This document shows, one piece after another, positions 6,524 through 6,607 of a stretch of 6,607 nt of DNA. This DNA comes from Candidatus Acidiferrales bacterium. Its GTDB lineage: Bacteria; Acidobacteriota; Terriglobia; Acidoferrales; UBA7541. The stretch spans positions 1 to 6,607 of the forward strand of contig JASHYE010000200.1 of NCBI GenBank assembly GCA_030043155.1, in the 5' to 3' direction. The notes below the pieces were generated by a model. The model made no database searches and was not told where the DNA came from. It saw only the letters and a program-made list of their open reading frames with translations. Numbering within the stretch: position 1 is the stretch's first letter; each line of letters opens with the position of its first letter. The position numbers and the translations under genes were made by a program.

Positions 6524-6607
6524 CTACATCGCGACTTCGTGCAGCGCTTCGCCTGCGTAAATTCGCTTAACCACTTCTTCGATTGGCTCGTCTTCGATGA
6601 GTAGGTC
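6524..6607 (-). CDS. C-terminal end of an unidentified upstream gene (partial)
   Basis: An open minus-strand frame enters from the right edge and ends at TAG 6526-6524. It encodes 27 residues ending YAGEALHEVAM, with an acidic IEDEPIEEVV stretch before it. The stop is immediately followed by the decarboxylase ATG (ATGTAGATG), a typical operon junction, and this is the main reason to believe it is coding. The fragment is too short for me to identify a family. Confidence 0.6.
   Translation of the reverse strand, partial: DLLIEDEPIEEVVKRIYAGEALHEVAM

Overview
The window reads as ordinary, densely packed chromosomal DNA from a moderately GC-rich bacterium. The gene content suggests an Acidobacteriota member of the Koribacter/Terriglobales type. 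That placement is inference only: it rests on the FHA-GAF-SpoIIE phosphatase architecture, the TNW-starting class I/II aminotransferase and the style of the group II decarboxylase. There is no rRNA or other marker gene to confirm it.

Layout, left to right. Positions 1-1083 (minus) hold most of a PLP-dependent class I/II aminotransferase, which starts at a GTG and runs off the left edge. A 188-bp divergent spacer (1084-1271) follows. Positions 1272-2921 (plus) encode a 549-residue signalling protein: FHA domain, GAF domain, then a SpoIIE/RsbU-type PP2C phosphatase with all the expected metal-binding motifs. It converges, with a 6-bp gap, on a two-gene operon read on the minus strand. That operon encodes two ABC-2 type permease subunits (3791-4609 first, then 2928-3788) and has no ATPase gene beside it. 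A 50-bp divergent spacer (4610-4659) carries a symmetric -10 element. Positions 4660-5061 (plus) encode a small membrane protein with a C-terminal zinc ribbon, probably from a leaderless mRNA. This gene converges with a 1-bp gap on 5063-6523 (minus), a complete group II PLP decarboxylase of the aromatic-L-amino-acid decarboxylase family. The last 84 bases (6524-6607, minus) are the C-terminal end of an unidentified gene that abuts the decarboxylase start.

How the genes work together: the two permeases almost certainly form one heteromeric membrane channel. The decarboxylase is probably co-transcribed with the gene to its right, which lies mostly outside the window. The phosphatase, aminotransferase and zinc-ribbon protein show no obvious shared pathway with these. 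I see no tRNA, rRNA, CRISPR array, insertion sequence, phage gene, long repeat or convincing intrinsic terminator. Nothing here amounts to a clearly new biological system. The points most worth a second look are the shared symmetric -10 element, the permease pair without an ATPase, and the catalytic-loop and pocket residues of the decarboxylase.
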